A stretch of DNA of 64,000 nt from Nocardia abscessus (lineage in GTDB: Bacteria > Actinomycetota > Actinomycetes > Mycobacteriales > Mycobacteriaceae). Shown piece by piece: positions 1-8,153 of the stretch. Numbering within the stretch: position 1 is the first letter of the stretch; each line of letters opens with the position of its first letter. The translations under genes and the position numbers were made by a program. The stretch is from the NCBI RefSeq assembly GCF_015477775.1, contig NZ_JADLQO010000014.1, positions 124,001 through 188,000 on the forward strand. The letters are read 5' to 3'. The notes below the pieces were generated by a model, which was not told the DNA's origin, did not search any database, and saw only the letters and a list, made by a program, of their open reading frames with translations.

Positions 1-12
1 CACAACTTGTTC

Positions 13-28
13 TGGAGGCGTGCCTCCA
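13..28. promoter_or_regulatory. Inverted repeat upstream of the GlxA-type regulator
   Basis: A perfect inverted repeat, TGGAGGC and GCCTCCA separated by GT, sits 14 bases before the ATG at 43. It could be an autoregulatory operator or a short leader hairpin. Its presence is part of the reason for placing the start at 43 rather than at the TTG at 7, which would put the repeat inside the coding region. Confidence 0.35.
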
Positions 29-42
29 CAATACTGGTGGAC

Positions 43-1059
43 ATGTCTTCCAACTTCGCCACCCGGCCCCGCAGACGGGTGGGCGTTCTCGTCTTCGACG
101 GCGTCAAGATGCTCGATTTCGTCGGGCCCGCGGAGGTGTTCGTCGAGGCGAACCAGTCGATGGCGGGGTACGAGGTGGTCGTGGTCTCGGCCGACGGCAA
201 GGACGCCCAGACCTCGATCGGCGCACGGGTCGAGGTGAGCTGCGCGGCCGCCGACGCGGGTCGTTTCGACACGGTGGTGATTCCGGGAAGCGAGCTCCCA
301 CCGGGGAAATTCGTGACCTCGGAGGTTTTGGCGGCCGCGCGGCATCTGGCCTGCAACACACGACGGCTGGCATCCATCTGCAGCGGCGCGTTCGTCCTCG
401 CCGAGCTGGGACTCTTCGACGGCAGGCGCGCGACCACCCATTGGAAATTCGCGACCGAACTCGCGCGGCGGTACCCCGCGGTCGAGGTGGATCCGGATGC
501 GATCTTCGTGCGGGACGGCAATCTGTACAGCTCGGCCGGGGTGGCCGCGGGCGTCGATCTCGCACTGGCACTGGTCGAAGAGGACCACGGCGCCGACGTG
601 GCTCGTCGGGTGGCGCAGTCGATGGTGGTCTACATGCAGCGCGCCGGCGGCCAGTCGCAGTTCTCGGCGTCGCTGAGCGGACCGGCGCCGCGCAGCCCGC
701 TCGTCCGCGGCGTGGTGGACCTGATCTGCGCCGACCCGGCGTATCCGCACACGGTGCAGACCCTGGCCGCCCATGCGCGAGTCAGCGTCCGGCACCTGAC
801 CCGGCTGTTCCGCGCGGAACTCGAGCGCTCGCCCGCGGAATACGTGGCGTTCATCCGCTTCGGGACGGCCAGGGACATGCTGCACGCCGGATACAGCGTG
901 ACGGAGGCCGCCATGGCGGCGGGCTACGGCACCAGCGAGGCGCTGCGCCGAGCCTTCGTTGCCCGCCTCGGCATTTCCCCGCGCAAGTATCAGCAGCGGT
1001 TCCGGTCGACCGGCTCGACCACCGGGATGGAGCAGGCCATGGCACGGGCCGTGTCCTGA
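43..1059 (+). CDS. GlxA family transcriptional regulator (DJ-1/PfpI-like domain plus AraC-type HTH)
   Basis: About 338 residues. The N-terminal ~165 residues form a class-I glutamine-amidotransferase/DJ-1-like domain, with the nucleophile-elbow motif SICSGA (Cys near residue 113) followed by a THW motif. The C-terminal ~110 residues carry an AraC-type double helix-turn-helix (VQTLAAHARVSVRHLTRLFR, then VTEAAMAAGYGTSEALRRAF). Members of this family are cytoplasmic DNA-binding activators or repressors, some sensing small metabolites. The reading frame is open to the left edge; ATG 43, preceded by GGTGGA, is the chosen start, with TTG 7 and GTG 37 possible. It lies 104 bp upstream of three alpha/beta hydrolase genes on the same strand, so it probably controls them; that link is inference. 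Confidence 0.85.
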   Translation: MSSNFATRPRRRVGVLVFDGVKMLDFVGPAEVFVEANQSMAGYEVVVVSADGKDAQTSIGARVEVSCAAADAGRFDTVVIPGSELPPGKFVTSEVLAAARHLACNTRRLASICSGAFVLAELGLFDGRRATTHWKFATELARRYPAVEVDPDAIFVRDGNLYSSAGVAAGVDLALALVEEDHGADVARRVAQSMVVYMQRAGGQSQFSASLSGPAPRSPLVRGVVDLICADPAYPHTVQTLAAHARVSVRHLTRLFRAELERSPAEYVAFIRFGTARDMLHAGYSVTEAAMAAGYGTSEALRRAFVARLGISPRKYQQRFRSTGSTTGMEQAMARAVS

Positions 1060-1163
1060 TCAGAGGCTTTTGTGGCCCGTGGGGAGGGGCGCCGGGCGGG
1101 TGTTCCGGCCGAAACTGAGTCACCCGCAGCGCTCCCTACCGAGCGCTGGAGAAAGGAATGCCA

Positions 1164-1886
1164 ATGTCCGCCCCGGCAAGTCCCACCATCGTCCTGGTGC
1201 ACGGCGCGTTCGCCGATGCCTCGAGCTGGTCTCCCGTCACCGAACGGCTGCTCGCCCAGGGCCATCGGGTCGTGGTTCCCCCGGTGTTCAATCGCAGCCT
1301 GTCCGCGGACGCGGCCTACATCGAGTCGTTCGTGCGGCAGATCGACGGCCCGGTGCTGCTGGCCGGGCACTCCTACGGCGGGGCTGTCATCACCGTCGCC
1401 GGTGTCGCCGAGAATGTCGTCGGTCTGGTCTACGTGTCCGGCTACGCGCTGAAAGAAGGCGAGAGCCTGGGGCAGTTGCAGGGCGGGTTCCCGGACTCCG
1501 ACCTGGCCGCCAACCTCGTCTACGCGCCCTACCCGGTCGCGGGCGCCGAGCCCGGCACGGACGTCTCGGTCGACGTCGACGCCTTCCCGGAGGTTTTCGC
1601 CGCCGGTCTCGATCCGGCGAAAGCCAAGGTCCTCGCCGTCTCGCAACGGCCGTTGTCGGCGATCGCGTTCAACGAGCCCGCCTCGGCGGCCGCGTGGAAG
1701 ACGAAACCCGCGTGGGGCATCGTGTCCAGCGCCGACCGCACCATCAATCCCGATGTCGAACGCTTCGGCTACAAGCGAGCCGGATTCCGCGCCGTGGTCG
1801 AGATCGACGGACCACACCTGGTGATGCAGACCCACCCCGACGCAGTCGTCGCCGTCATCACCGAGGCGATCGCCCACTCGGCTTGA
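1164..1886 (+). CDS. Alpha/beta fold hydrolase (EstC/HNL-like family), paralogue 1
   Basis: 240 residues, about normal for this compact hydrolase family. The strand-2 motif VLVHGAFADASSW and nucleophile elbow GHSYGG (Ser70) are followed by an acidic residue in SSADRTINPD (Asp191) and a histidine in DGPHLV (His218), giving a full Ser-Asp-His triad. The family includes esterases acting on small aromatic or cyclic esters; the substrate here cannot be read from sequence. ATG 1158 is in frame, but the GAGAAAGGA Shine-Dalgarno ends one base before it, so ATG 1164 with a 6-base spacer is preferred. It is clearly paralogous to the gene at 2921-3652, with a different hydrolase between them. Confidence 0.85.
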   Translation: MSAPASPTIVLVHGAFADASSWSPVTERLLAQGHRVVVPPVFNRSLSADAAYIESFVRQIDGPVLLAGHSYGGAVITVAGVAENVVGLVYVSGYALKEGESLGQLQGGFPDSDLAANLVYAPYPVAGAEPGTDVSVDVDAFPEVFAAGLDPAKAKVLAVSQRPLSAIAFNEPASAAAWKTKPAWGIVSSADRTINPDVERFGYKRAGFRAVVEIDGPHLVMQTHPDAVVAVITEAIAHSA

Positions 1887-1921
1887 GCCGCAGCATTTCC
1901 CACCCCTAGAGAGGCACGATC

Positions 1922-2887
1922 ATGTCAGGAAACCCACTGGGCATCTCGCTCGAACCCGCGGCGCAGGATTTCGTCGACGCGACCTCGCAGCCGCCGTTCC
2001 TCTACCAGCTCCCGCCCGAAGAGGGCCGCAAAGCGGTGGACGGCGTGCAGGACTCGCCGATCTTCAAGCCCGAGATCGACGAGGAATGGATCACCGTCGA
2101 GGGCGGACCGACCGGCTCGGTGCGGGTCCGGATCGTCAAACCGCAGGGCGCCACCGGAACGCTGCCGGTGATCGTCTACACCCACGGCGCGGGATGGGTC
2201 TTCGGCGACGCGCACACCCACGATCGCCTGGTGCGCGATCTCGCTGTCGGCGCGCACGCCGCCGTGGTATTCCCCGAATACGACCGGTCCCCGGATGTGC
2301 GCTACCCGGTGGCCAACGAGCAGTCCTACCGGGTGGTCCAGTGGGTCACCGCGGAGGGCGCGCAGAAGGGTCTCGACTCGTCCCGGATCGCGATCGCCGG
2401 TGATTCGGTCGGCGGCAACATGGCCATCGCGCTGACTCTGATGGCCAAGGAGCGCGGCGACGTCTCCTTTGTTCAGCAGGTGCTGTTCTATCCGGTGACC
2501 GACGCCAACTTCGACACCGGCTCCTACGAGCAGTTCGCCGAGGGATACTTCCTCAGCCGCGAGGGCATGAAGTGGTTCTGGGACCAGTACACCACCAGCG
2601 CGGAGGATCGTGCGCAGATCACCGCCTCGCCGCTGCGGGCCACCACCGAGCAGCTGACCGGACTGCCGCCTGCGCTGGTCATCACGGCCGAAGCCGATGT
2701 GCTGCGCGACGAGGGCGAAGCCTTCGCGGGCAAGTTGCGCGCCGCGGGCGTGCCCGTCACCCAGGTGCGCTACGGCGGCATCGTGCACGACTTCGTGATG
2801 GTGAACTCGCTGCACGACACGCACGCCGCCAAAGCCGCGGTGGCGCAGGCCGTCGCCACGCTGCGGGCCGCACTGCACTCCGCCTGA
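1922..2887 (+). CDS. Alpha/beta hydrolase, hormone-sensitive-lipase (HSL) type
   Basis: 321 residues. Recognised by the oxyanion-hole motif HGAG (residues 88-91, a variant of HGGG), the nucleophile elbow GDSVGGN (Ser162), Asp259 in AEADVLRDEGE and His289 in GIVHDF, the standard HSL/family IV esterase set. No signal peptide, so it is probably a cytoplasmic carboxylesterase on short acyl chains. It lies 35 bp after the preceding hydrolase, preceded by GAGAGGCACGATC, and 33 bp before the next, consistent with a three-gene operon of ester hydrolases. The physiological ester is unknown. Confidence 0.85.
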   Translation: MSGNPLGISLEPAAQDFVDATSQPPFLYQLPPEEGRKAVDGVQDSPIFKPEIDEEWITVEGGPTGSVRVRIVKPQGATGTLPVIVYTHGAGWVFGDAHTHDRLVRDLAVGAHAAVVFPEYDRSPDVRYPVANEQSYRVVQWVTAEGAQKGLDSSRIAIAGDSVGGNMAIALTLMAKERGDVSFVQQVLFYPVTDANFDTGSYEQFAEGYFLSREGMKWFWDQYTTSAEDRAQITASPLRATTEQLTGLPPALVITAEADVLRDEGEAFAGKLRAAGVPVTQVRYGGIVHDFVMVNSLHDTHAAKAAVAQAVATLRAALHSA

Positions 2888-2920
2888 CGTACCGACGATC
2901 GAAATCGAAGGAACCCACTC

Positions 2921-3652
2921 TTGAGCACCGAGCCCACCCGTTCTTCCGCGCCGACCATCGTGCTGGTCCACGGCGCGTTCGCCGACTCTTCCAGCTGGAA
3001 CGGGGTCGTCGAACGCCTGCGCGCCCAAGGGCATTCCGTGATCGCGGCCGCCAATCCGCTGCGCGGCCTCGACAGTGACGCCGCGTATGTGGCCTCGGTC
3101 CTCGACTCTGTCGAAGGGCCGTGCGTTCTGGTCGGCCATTCCTACGGCGGCAGCGTCATCACGGTCGCCGCAGCCGGGAAGACCGAGGTCGAAGCGCTCG
3201 TCTACATCGCCGCATTCATCCCCGACGAGGGCGAGAGCGCACTGCAATTGACCGACAAATTCCCCGGCTCGACGCTCGGGCCGACCACCAGGCCCGCCTC
3301 CTATCCGCTTCCCGACGGAGGCACCGGCACCGAGCTCTACATCCGGCCGGAGGAATTCCACCAGCAGTTCGCCGCCGACGTGCCCGCCGCTACCGCCGAG
3401 CTGATGGCCGCGACACAGCGGCCGGTCGCCCTCGACGCCTTGCAGCAGCCCGCGGTTGCCGCCGCCTGGCGGAACATCCCGTCGTTCGCGCTGGTCACCA
3501 GCGAGGACAAGAACATCCCCGCGGAAGCACAGCGGTTCATGGCAGAACGCGCGGGAGCCGTCACCGCCGAAGTGTCGGCCTCCCACGCGGTCTCGGTTTC
3601 CATGCCGGACGCGGTCGGTGACCTGATCATCCGGGCAGCCGCAGGCGAGTAG
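2921..3652 (+). CDS. Alpha/beta fold hydrolase (EstC/HNL-like family), paralogue 2
   Basis: 243 residues with a TTG start: AAGGA at 2908-2912 stands 8 bases ahead. Shares the strings PTIVLVHGAFAD, AAAW and GHSYGG with the product of 1164-1886; the two align over their whole length and look like an old duplication. Triad: Ser74 in GHSYGG, Asp196 in VTSEDKNIP, His222 in SASHAVSV. Last gene of the hydrolase group, followed by a strong hairpin. Substrate unknown; cytoplasmic by lack of a leader. Confidence 0.85.
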   Translation: MSTEPTRSSAPTIVLVHGAFADSSSWNGVVERLRAQGHSVIAAANPLRGLDSDAAYVASVLDSVEGPCVLVGHSYGGSVITVAAAGKTEVEALVYIAAFIPDEGESALQLTDKFPGSTLGPTTRPASYPLPDGGTGTELYIRPEEFHQQFAADVPAATAELMAATQRPVALDALQQPAVAAAWRNIPSFALVTSEDKNIPAEAQRFMAERAGAVTAEVSASHAVSVSMPDAVGDLIIRAAAGE

Positions 3653-3668
3653 TCGAGTAGTACGGCCT

Positions 3669-3711
3669 CGGAGCTCCGCGCGCCAGGGATTTCCCTCCGC
3701 GCGGGGCTCCG
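3669..3711. terminator. Bidirectional hairpin terminator between convergent genes
   Basis: A long stem runs between CGGAGCTCCGCGCG and CGCGCGGGGCTCCG (14 pairs, one wobble), capped by an inner AGGGA/TCCCT pair. It sits between the stop of the hydrolase at 3652 and the opposing stop of the glycosidase at 3781, as expected for a shared terminator. No long T tract, which is usual in high-GC actinobacteria. Confidence 0.65.
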
Positions 3712-3780
3712 TAGCGCGCCCGGTCCGCGCGATCGGACGCGCCGGACCGCGTCGAAGGCAGCGGCGATCCGTCTTCGTTC

Positions 3781-5220
3781 TCAGCAGGTGACCACCGCTG
3801 TGGCGAAGCCGTCGAGTACCAGGACGGCGTCGGTGATCGGCGTGGCTCGCGGACCGTGGGATCCGACCTGTTCGAGGGTGACCGGGGCGGACGGGGAAGC
3901 CAGGGTGACCATCAGCGGAGTGTCGGACTTGTTGATCACCACGAGTTTTCGCTCGCCCGACTCGGTGACGAAAGCTTGTGCGTGCATCCGTGGGTCGGGG
4001 AAGGCGGTGGTAGTGGCGGCGAGCTCGTCGCCGGGGCCGAAGTGCCGCAGCAGTAAGGCCAGGGCCTCGTAGCGCAGGTTCGCAGCGCCGGTCTCCCAGT
4101 CGATCAGCGAGGTGCCGGGGATCATGCCCGGGTAGTCCATGAACTCGGCGATCCCGACCAGATCGGTGCCGAGCGCGACGAGTTCGGCCCAGAGATAGGA
4201 CTGGACCGCGGCGCTGAGTGCCCAGTACTCCTCGGGGATCTCCGGGCTCGGATTCATCACGTCAGCCGGATAGGTACCGATTTCGTTGACGAACGTTTTC
4301 GCGGCCGGAGCGAGCCTGCGCCGGATGCCATCGATGAACCGCGCCTGCTCCAGGAATCCGTCGGCTCGCGCGAAGAAGATGTCGCGCCAGTGCGCGTACG
4401 GCGCGTTGCCCTCCGGGCCGAACGGGTTGCGGATGTCCGGCGACGCATAGAAGTGATAGGAGAACGCGTCCACCGGGACGCCGGGCCGGTGGTTGGCCGA
4501 ATCGAGGAAATGCCAGTAGTACTCGGGCTCGCGGTAGATATGACTCAGCGACAACCCGACGAACTTCATGTCGGGGTCCAGCGGACGAAGACGTTCGACG
4601 ATCGCGTCGTAGAGCCTCGTGTAGTCGGCCGGTGCGATCCGGTGCCCCAGGTCGGGTTCGCACAGCACTTCCCAATAGGCGAAGCGGTAGTGGTGCCCCG
4701 ACTCGTGACGGCGACCCAGTTCGTCGGTGAACCCGCCCGCGATGTACCAGCTGGCGACGCGGTAGAAGTAGTCCGCGGCCTCGGTGAAGGTGGGGTCGCG
4801 GAACTCGGTGCCCCGCTCGTAGTCCCAGTGGATTTCGTCCGGGTCCTCCGCTACGGCAACCGGCTCCTCGGTGCGGAACATCCAGGCCGGGATGGTCGCG
4901 AAGTTCGCGACGACCGGCTTACCGCCCGTGGCCTCCATGAAGTCCTCGACCAGCGGATCGAGCAGCTCGAAGCTCCAGAACGTTTCGCTCGCGGTGGGCG
5001 GGTTCAGCTCCGCGACAGCGATACGCGGGTGGGAATACCAGGGCAGGAATCGAACGAGGTCGGCATCGAGCGCGCGTAGCGCGTCGAAGGCCTTGTCGTG
5101 GATCGGTGAGCTTCGGCGCAGTGGCGGCGCTGTCCACAGGTGCGTGGTCAGCGTGGTGCGCGAGACGCCGGTGATCGCGGCCCAATCGATGTGGATCGAA
5201 TTCAGTGGTGCGCCCGTCAT
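3781..5220 (-). CDS. GH39-like glycoside hydrolase (beta-xylosidase-like, clan GH-A)
   Basis: 479 residues. Features of a clan GH-A (beta/alpha)8 barrel: strand-4 motif WEVLCEPD with the presumed acid/base Glu188, and strand-7 motif FVNEIG with the presumed nucleophile Glu313, followed by a C-terminal beta domain (from about 400). Best match by eye is GH39. In most clan GH-A enzymes the acid/base Glu follows Asn (NEP); here it follows Cys (CEP), which may mark altered specificity. No signal peptide, so probably intracellular. The ATG at 5220 overlaps the stop of the upstream TetR gene as ATGA, so the two are translationally coupled; a longer upstream frame is only overlap with tetR. Substrate, possibly a xyloside, is inference. 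Confidence 0.7.
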   Translation of the reverse strand: MTGAPLNSIHIDWAAITGVSRTTLTTHLWTAPPLRRSSPIHDKAFDALRALDADLVRFLPWYSHPRIAVAELNPPTASETFWSFELLDPLVEDFMEATGGKPVVANFATIPAWMFRTEEPVAVAEDPDEIHWDYERGTEFRDPTFTEAADYFYRVASWYIAGGFTDELGRRHESGHHYRFAYWEVLCEPDLGHRIAPADYTRLYDAIVERLRPLDPDMKFVGLSLSHIYREPEYYWHFLDSANHRPGVPVDAFSYHFYASPDIRNPFGPEGNAPYAHWRDIFFARADGFLEQARFIDGIRRRLAPAAKTFVNEIGTYPADVMNPSPEIPEEYWALSAAVQSYLWAELVALGTDLVGIAEFMDYPGMIPGTSLIDWETGAANLRYEALALLLRHFGPGDELAATTTAFPDPRMHAQAFVTESGERKLVVINKSDTPLMVTLASPSAPVTLEQVGSHGPRATPITDAVLVLDGFATAVVTC

Positions 5221-5840
5221 TTCGTCCTTCTCTTCGCTGCGGGGGTTGGGAATCCGAGCGCCGGGAGCAGGGCTTCGTCGACGATCGCCGCCCGGACGCG
5301 CTCGTCGGGCCACTGCCCGGTGTCGATCTGGTGCTTGATCACCAGCGCCTCGCCGATATCGCTCACTATCGGCGTGACCAGCGCGGCGTCGATTTCACCG
5401 AGCGCCGCGTAGTGGTCGAGAACGGTGCGGGTGAACCGGCCGCCGCGCAGGTCGAAGACATTGCGGTACAACGACTCGACCAGCTCGGGCCGCCGCTGCC
5501 GCTCGCTCAGGATCGCGGCCGTGGCCGAGCCGGTCGGACCGGACAACCATTCCGTCAACTGCTGCAATGCGCGCAGCAGGTCCCCGCGCAGGTTGCCGCC
5601 GGCCGGGGTGGGCACTTCGACGGGGTACGCCTGCGCCAGCGCCTCGATCAGCAACTCCTCGACCGTCGCCCAGTGCCGATACAGCGAGGTCTTGGCGACG
5701 CCGGCGCGCCGCGCGACCCCCTCCATCGCCAGACGTCCCACCCCCGCCTCGGCGGCCTCGGCGATGACGGCCGTATGACAGTCGGCGCGTAACTCGAGTT
5801 TGGTGCGGCGGCCCTTTTCGGGGGGCTTCATCGCGTTCAC
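5217..5840 (-). CDS. TetR/AcrR family transcriptional regulator controlling the GH39-like gene
   Basis: 207 residues. N-terminal TetR helix-turn-helix (ARRAGVAKTSLYRHWATVEELLIEAL, about residues 45-70) preceded by a basic segment, then an all-helical ligand domain with a C-terminal TetR_C-like pattern (DLRGGRFTRTVLDHY region). It is first in a two-gene operon with the glycosidase (ATGA overlap) and lies directly downstream of two copies of a 20-bp palindrome at 5852-5899, which are the obvious operators. It probably autorepresses and releases on a sugar or glycoside ligand; the ligand is unknown. Confidence 0.85.
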   Translation of the reverse strand: MNAMKPPEKGRRTKLELRADCHTAVIAEAAEAGVGRLAMEGVARRAGVAKTSLYRHWATVEELLIEALAQAYPVEVPTPAGGNLRGDLLRALQQLTEWLSGPTGSATAAILSERQRRPELVESLYRNVFDLRGGRFTRTVLDHYAALGEIDAALVTPIVSDIGEALVIKHQIDTGQWPDERVRAAIVDEALLPALGFPTPAAKRRTK

Positions 5841-5851
5841 GCCTCCGACTA

Positions 5852-5871
5852 TAGCTACGTTTTAGTAGCTA
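5852..5871. promoter_or_regulatory. TetR operator 1 (20-bp palindrome)
   Basis: TAGCTACGTTTTAGTAGCTA: perfect 7-bp arms TAGCTAC/GTAGCTA around a 6-bp core. It starts 12 bp upstream of the tetR ATG in an AT-rich pocket that stands out from the surrounding G/C-rich DNA, so it probably overlaps the promoter or leader. Confidence 0.75.
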
Positions 5872-5879
5872 AACAAGCG

Positions 5880-5899
5880 TAGCTACGAATTAGTAGCTT
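5880..5899. promoter_or_regulatory. TetR operator 2 (second copy of the palindrome)
   Basis: TAGCTACGAATTAGTAGCTT: same arms as operator 1 with one terminal change and a different core. The two copies are offset by 28 bp, under three helical turns, which would suit two TetR dimers bound side by side. Confidence 0.72.
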
Positions 5900-5960
5900 A
5901 ATTCCGGCAGCCCGCACTCAGAGGACAAAGTCGAGGTCGCGGCAGGAAGACCCGTCAAGA

Positions 5961-6298
5961 GCGCGACCCGGGCACGGTGCGACCACCCGCCTGGCAGGCG
6001 GCGGGGCACTGGGCGACTACCCGTCTCACACGCGACCGGACACCGTGCGGCTACCCGCCTCACACGCGACCCGACACGGTGCGACTACCGCCTCACACGC
6101 AGGCCCGGGCACGGTGCGGCTACCCGTCTCACACCCAGGCCGGGCACGGTGCGGCTACCGCCTCACACGCGGGCCGGGCACGACGTGGCTACCCGCCTCA
6201 CACGCGACTCGGACACAGTGCGACTACCCGCCTCACACGCGACCGGACACGATGCGACCACCCGCCTCACACGCAGGCCGGGCACGGTGCGGCTACGA
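5961..6298. repeat. Degenerate tandem repeat, about 9-10 units of 33-36 bp
   Basis: The stretch consists of imperfect copies of a unit resembling GGGCACGGTGCGGCTACC followed by CGCCTCACACGC. Unit boundaries fall near 5961, 5998, 6031, 6065, 6098, 6134, 6168, 6203, 6238 and 6272. Units vary at a few positions (GGCTAC/GACTAC/GACCAC; CGCGACC/CGCAGGC). Many contain a small potential hairpin (GCGG/CCGC). The array fills the gap between the tetR promoter and the 3' end of ilvD. All frames are unusually open only because the repeat lacks stop codons; I do not call a gene. The rest of the gap (5900-5960) shows nothing recognisable. Confidence 0.85.
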
Positions 6299-6306
6299 CG
6301 CGGCCG

Positions 6307-8013
6307 TCAGTCGCAGACTGCCCCGATCGATGCCGAGCCGACCAGCTTCGTGTATTTGGCCAGGACGCCTCGGGTGTAGCGGGGTGGCAAGGGTTCCCAG
6401 CCGTCGCGGCGGCGGGCGAGTTCGTCGGCGTCGACCAGCAGGTCCAGGGTGCCCGCGGCGACCTCGAGGCGGATGCGATCACCGTCGCGCACGAACGCGA
6501 TCGGGCCGCCGTCGACGGATTCCGGTGCGACGTGCCCGACACAGAGACCCGTCGTGCCGCCGGAGAACCGCCCGTCGGTGAGCAGCAGGACGTCTTTGCC
6601 CAGGCCCGCGCCTTTGATAGCGGCGGTGATGGCCAGCATCTCGCGCATGCCGGGACCGCCTTTCGGTCCCTCGTACCGGATGACGACCACGTCGCCAGCC
6701 GCGATCGTGCCGTCTTCGAGGGCGTCCATCGCGGATCGTTCCCGGTCGAAAACCCGTGCGGTGCCGATGAAGACGTCGGACTCGAAGCCCGCCGACTTGA
6801 CGACCGCGCCATCGGGCGCGAGCGAACCGGTGAGGATGGTGATGCCGCCGGTCGGATGGATCGGCGACGCCATCGCCCGGATCACCTTGCCGTCGGGATC
6901 CGGCGGGGTGATGTCGGCCAGGTTCTCCGCCACCGTTCTTCCCGTCACGGTCAGGCAGTCGCCGTGCAGCAAGCCGGCGTCGAGCAACGCCTTCATCATG
7001 ACGGGCACGCCGCCGATCCGGTCCACATCGGTCATCACGTGCTTGCCGAAGGGTTTGACGTCGGCGAGGTGCGGAACCCGGCGACCGATGCGGGCGAAAT
7101 CGTCCAGACTCAGGTCGACATTCGCCTCGTGCGCGATGGCGAGCAGGTGCAGCACGGCGTTGGTTGAGCCGCCGAATGCCATGACGACGGCGATGGCGTT
7201 CTCGAAGGCGGGTTTGGTGAGGATGTCGGATGCGGTGATCCCCTGCCGGATCAACTCCACCACGGCCGCACCGCTGCGGCGGGCGTAACCGTCACGACGA
7301 CGGTCGGTCGCGGGCGGCGCCGCGCTGCCGGGGAGCGACATGCCCAGCGCCTCCGCCGCGCTGGCCATGGTGTTGGCGGTGTACATGCCGCCGCAGGCGC
7401 CCTCGCCGGGACAGATCGCCCGCTCGATGGCGTCGACGTCGGCGCGGCTCATCAGGCCGCGGGAGCAGGCGCCGACCGCTTCGAACGCGTCGATGATCGT
7501 CACCTCGCGTTCGCTGCCGTCGGAGAGCTTGGCGATGCCGGGCAGGATCGAACCCGCGTACAAGAACACACTCGCCAGATCCAGCCGGGCCGCGGCCATC
7601 AGCATCCCGGGCAGCGACTTGTCGCACCCGGCCAGCAGCACCGAACCGTCGAGCCGCTCGGCCTGCATCACCGTCTCGACGCTGTCGGCGATCACCTCGC
7701 GCGAGACGAGGGAGAAGTGCATCCCCTCGTGCCCCATGGAGATGCCGTCGGACACCGAGATGGTGCCGAACTGCATGGGGAATCCGCCACCGGCGAAGAC
7801 GCCGTCCTTACAACCTCTGGCCAGCCGGTCCAGCGACAGGTTGCAGGGAGTGATCTCGTTCCACGAGGAGGCCACGCCGATCTGCGGCTTCTCCCAGTCA
7901 TCGTCGCCCATGCCGACCGCGCGCAGCATGCCGCGGGCAGCGGTTTTCTCCAGGCCGTCGGTGACGTCGCGGCTGCGGGGCTTGAGATCGGAGACCTTCG
8001 TATTCTCGGGCAC
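6307..8013 (-). CDS. ilvD: Dihydroxy-acid dehydratase
   Basis: 568 residues, full length for IlvD. The enzyme dehydrates 2,3-dihydroxy-3-methyl(iso)valerate to the 2-keto acids that precede valine, leucine and isoleucine. The three Fe-S ligand cysteines are present: Cys57 (NEITPCNLSLDR), Cys130 (LLAGCDKSLPGM) and Cys207 (GEGACGGMYTANTM); their spacing fits the [2Fe-2S] class. Other signatures are GGSTNAVLH, PTGGI and DGRFSGGT. Start is GTG at 8013, preceded by GGGGAA. It stands alone, divergent from a ClgR-like gene, with the repeat array beyond its 3' end. Confidence 0.96.
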   Translation of the reverse strand: MPENTKVSDLKPRSRDVTDGLEKTAARGMLRAVGMGDDDWEKPQIGVASSWNEITPCNLSLDRLARGCKDGVFAGGGFPMQFGTISVSDGISMGHEGMHFSLVSREVIADSVETVMQAERLDGSVLLAGCDKSLPGMLMAAARLDLASVFLYAGSILPGIAKLSDGSEREVTIIDAFEAVGACSRGLMSRADVDAIERAICPGEGACGGMYTANTMASAAEALGMSLPGSAAPPATDRRRDGYARRSGAAVVELIRQGITASDILTKPAFENAIAVVMAFGGSTNAVLHLLAIAHEANVDLSLDDFARIGRRVPHLADVKPFGKHVMTDVDRIGGVPVMMKALLDAGLLHGDCLTVTGRTVAENLADITPPDPDGKVIRAMASPIHPTGGITILTGSLAPDGAVVKSAGFESDVFIGTARVFDRERSAMDALEDGTIAAGDVVVIRYEGPKGGPGMREMLAITAAIKGAGLGKDVLLLTDGRFSGGTTGLCVGHVAPESVDGGPIAFVRDGDRIRLEVAAGTLDLLVDADELARRRDGWEPLPPRYTRGVLAKYTKLVGSASIGAVCD

Positions 8014-8153
8014 GGTTCCCCATCATCCTCGGTCCGGCCCGATCGCGGCGGTGACCACGCCGAACCCCTGCACGCCCGCGCCGGAAACGCCCGCTCGTAC
8101 GCCCAGAGCGTAATGGCGGGCAGACCGGCGGCCCGGGATCGTACGCTCGGACC

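Noticed and set aside
5961..6298. CRISPR array
   Set aside because: Units of 33-36 bp are contiguous with no spacers, are degenerate and have no cas genes nearby.
5977..6581. Open frames encoding HTRP/LPPHTQ-type peptide repeats through the 34-bp array
   Set aside because: Unit length is not a multiple of three and varies, so the phase shifts between units; no ribosome site or homologous protein is apparent.
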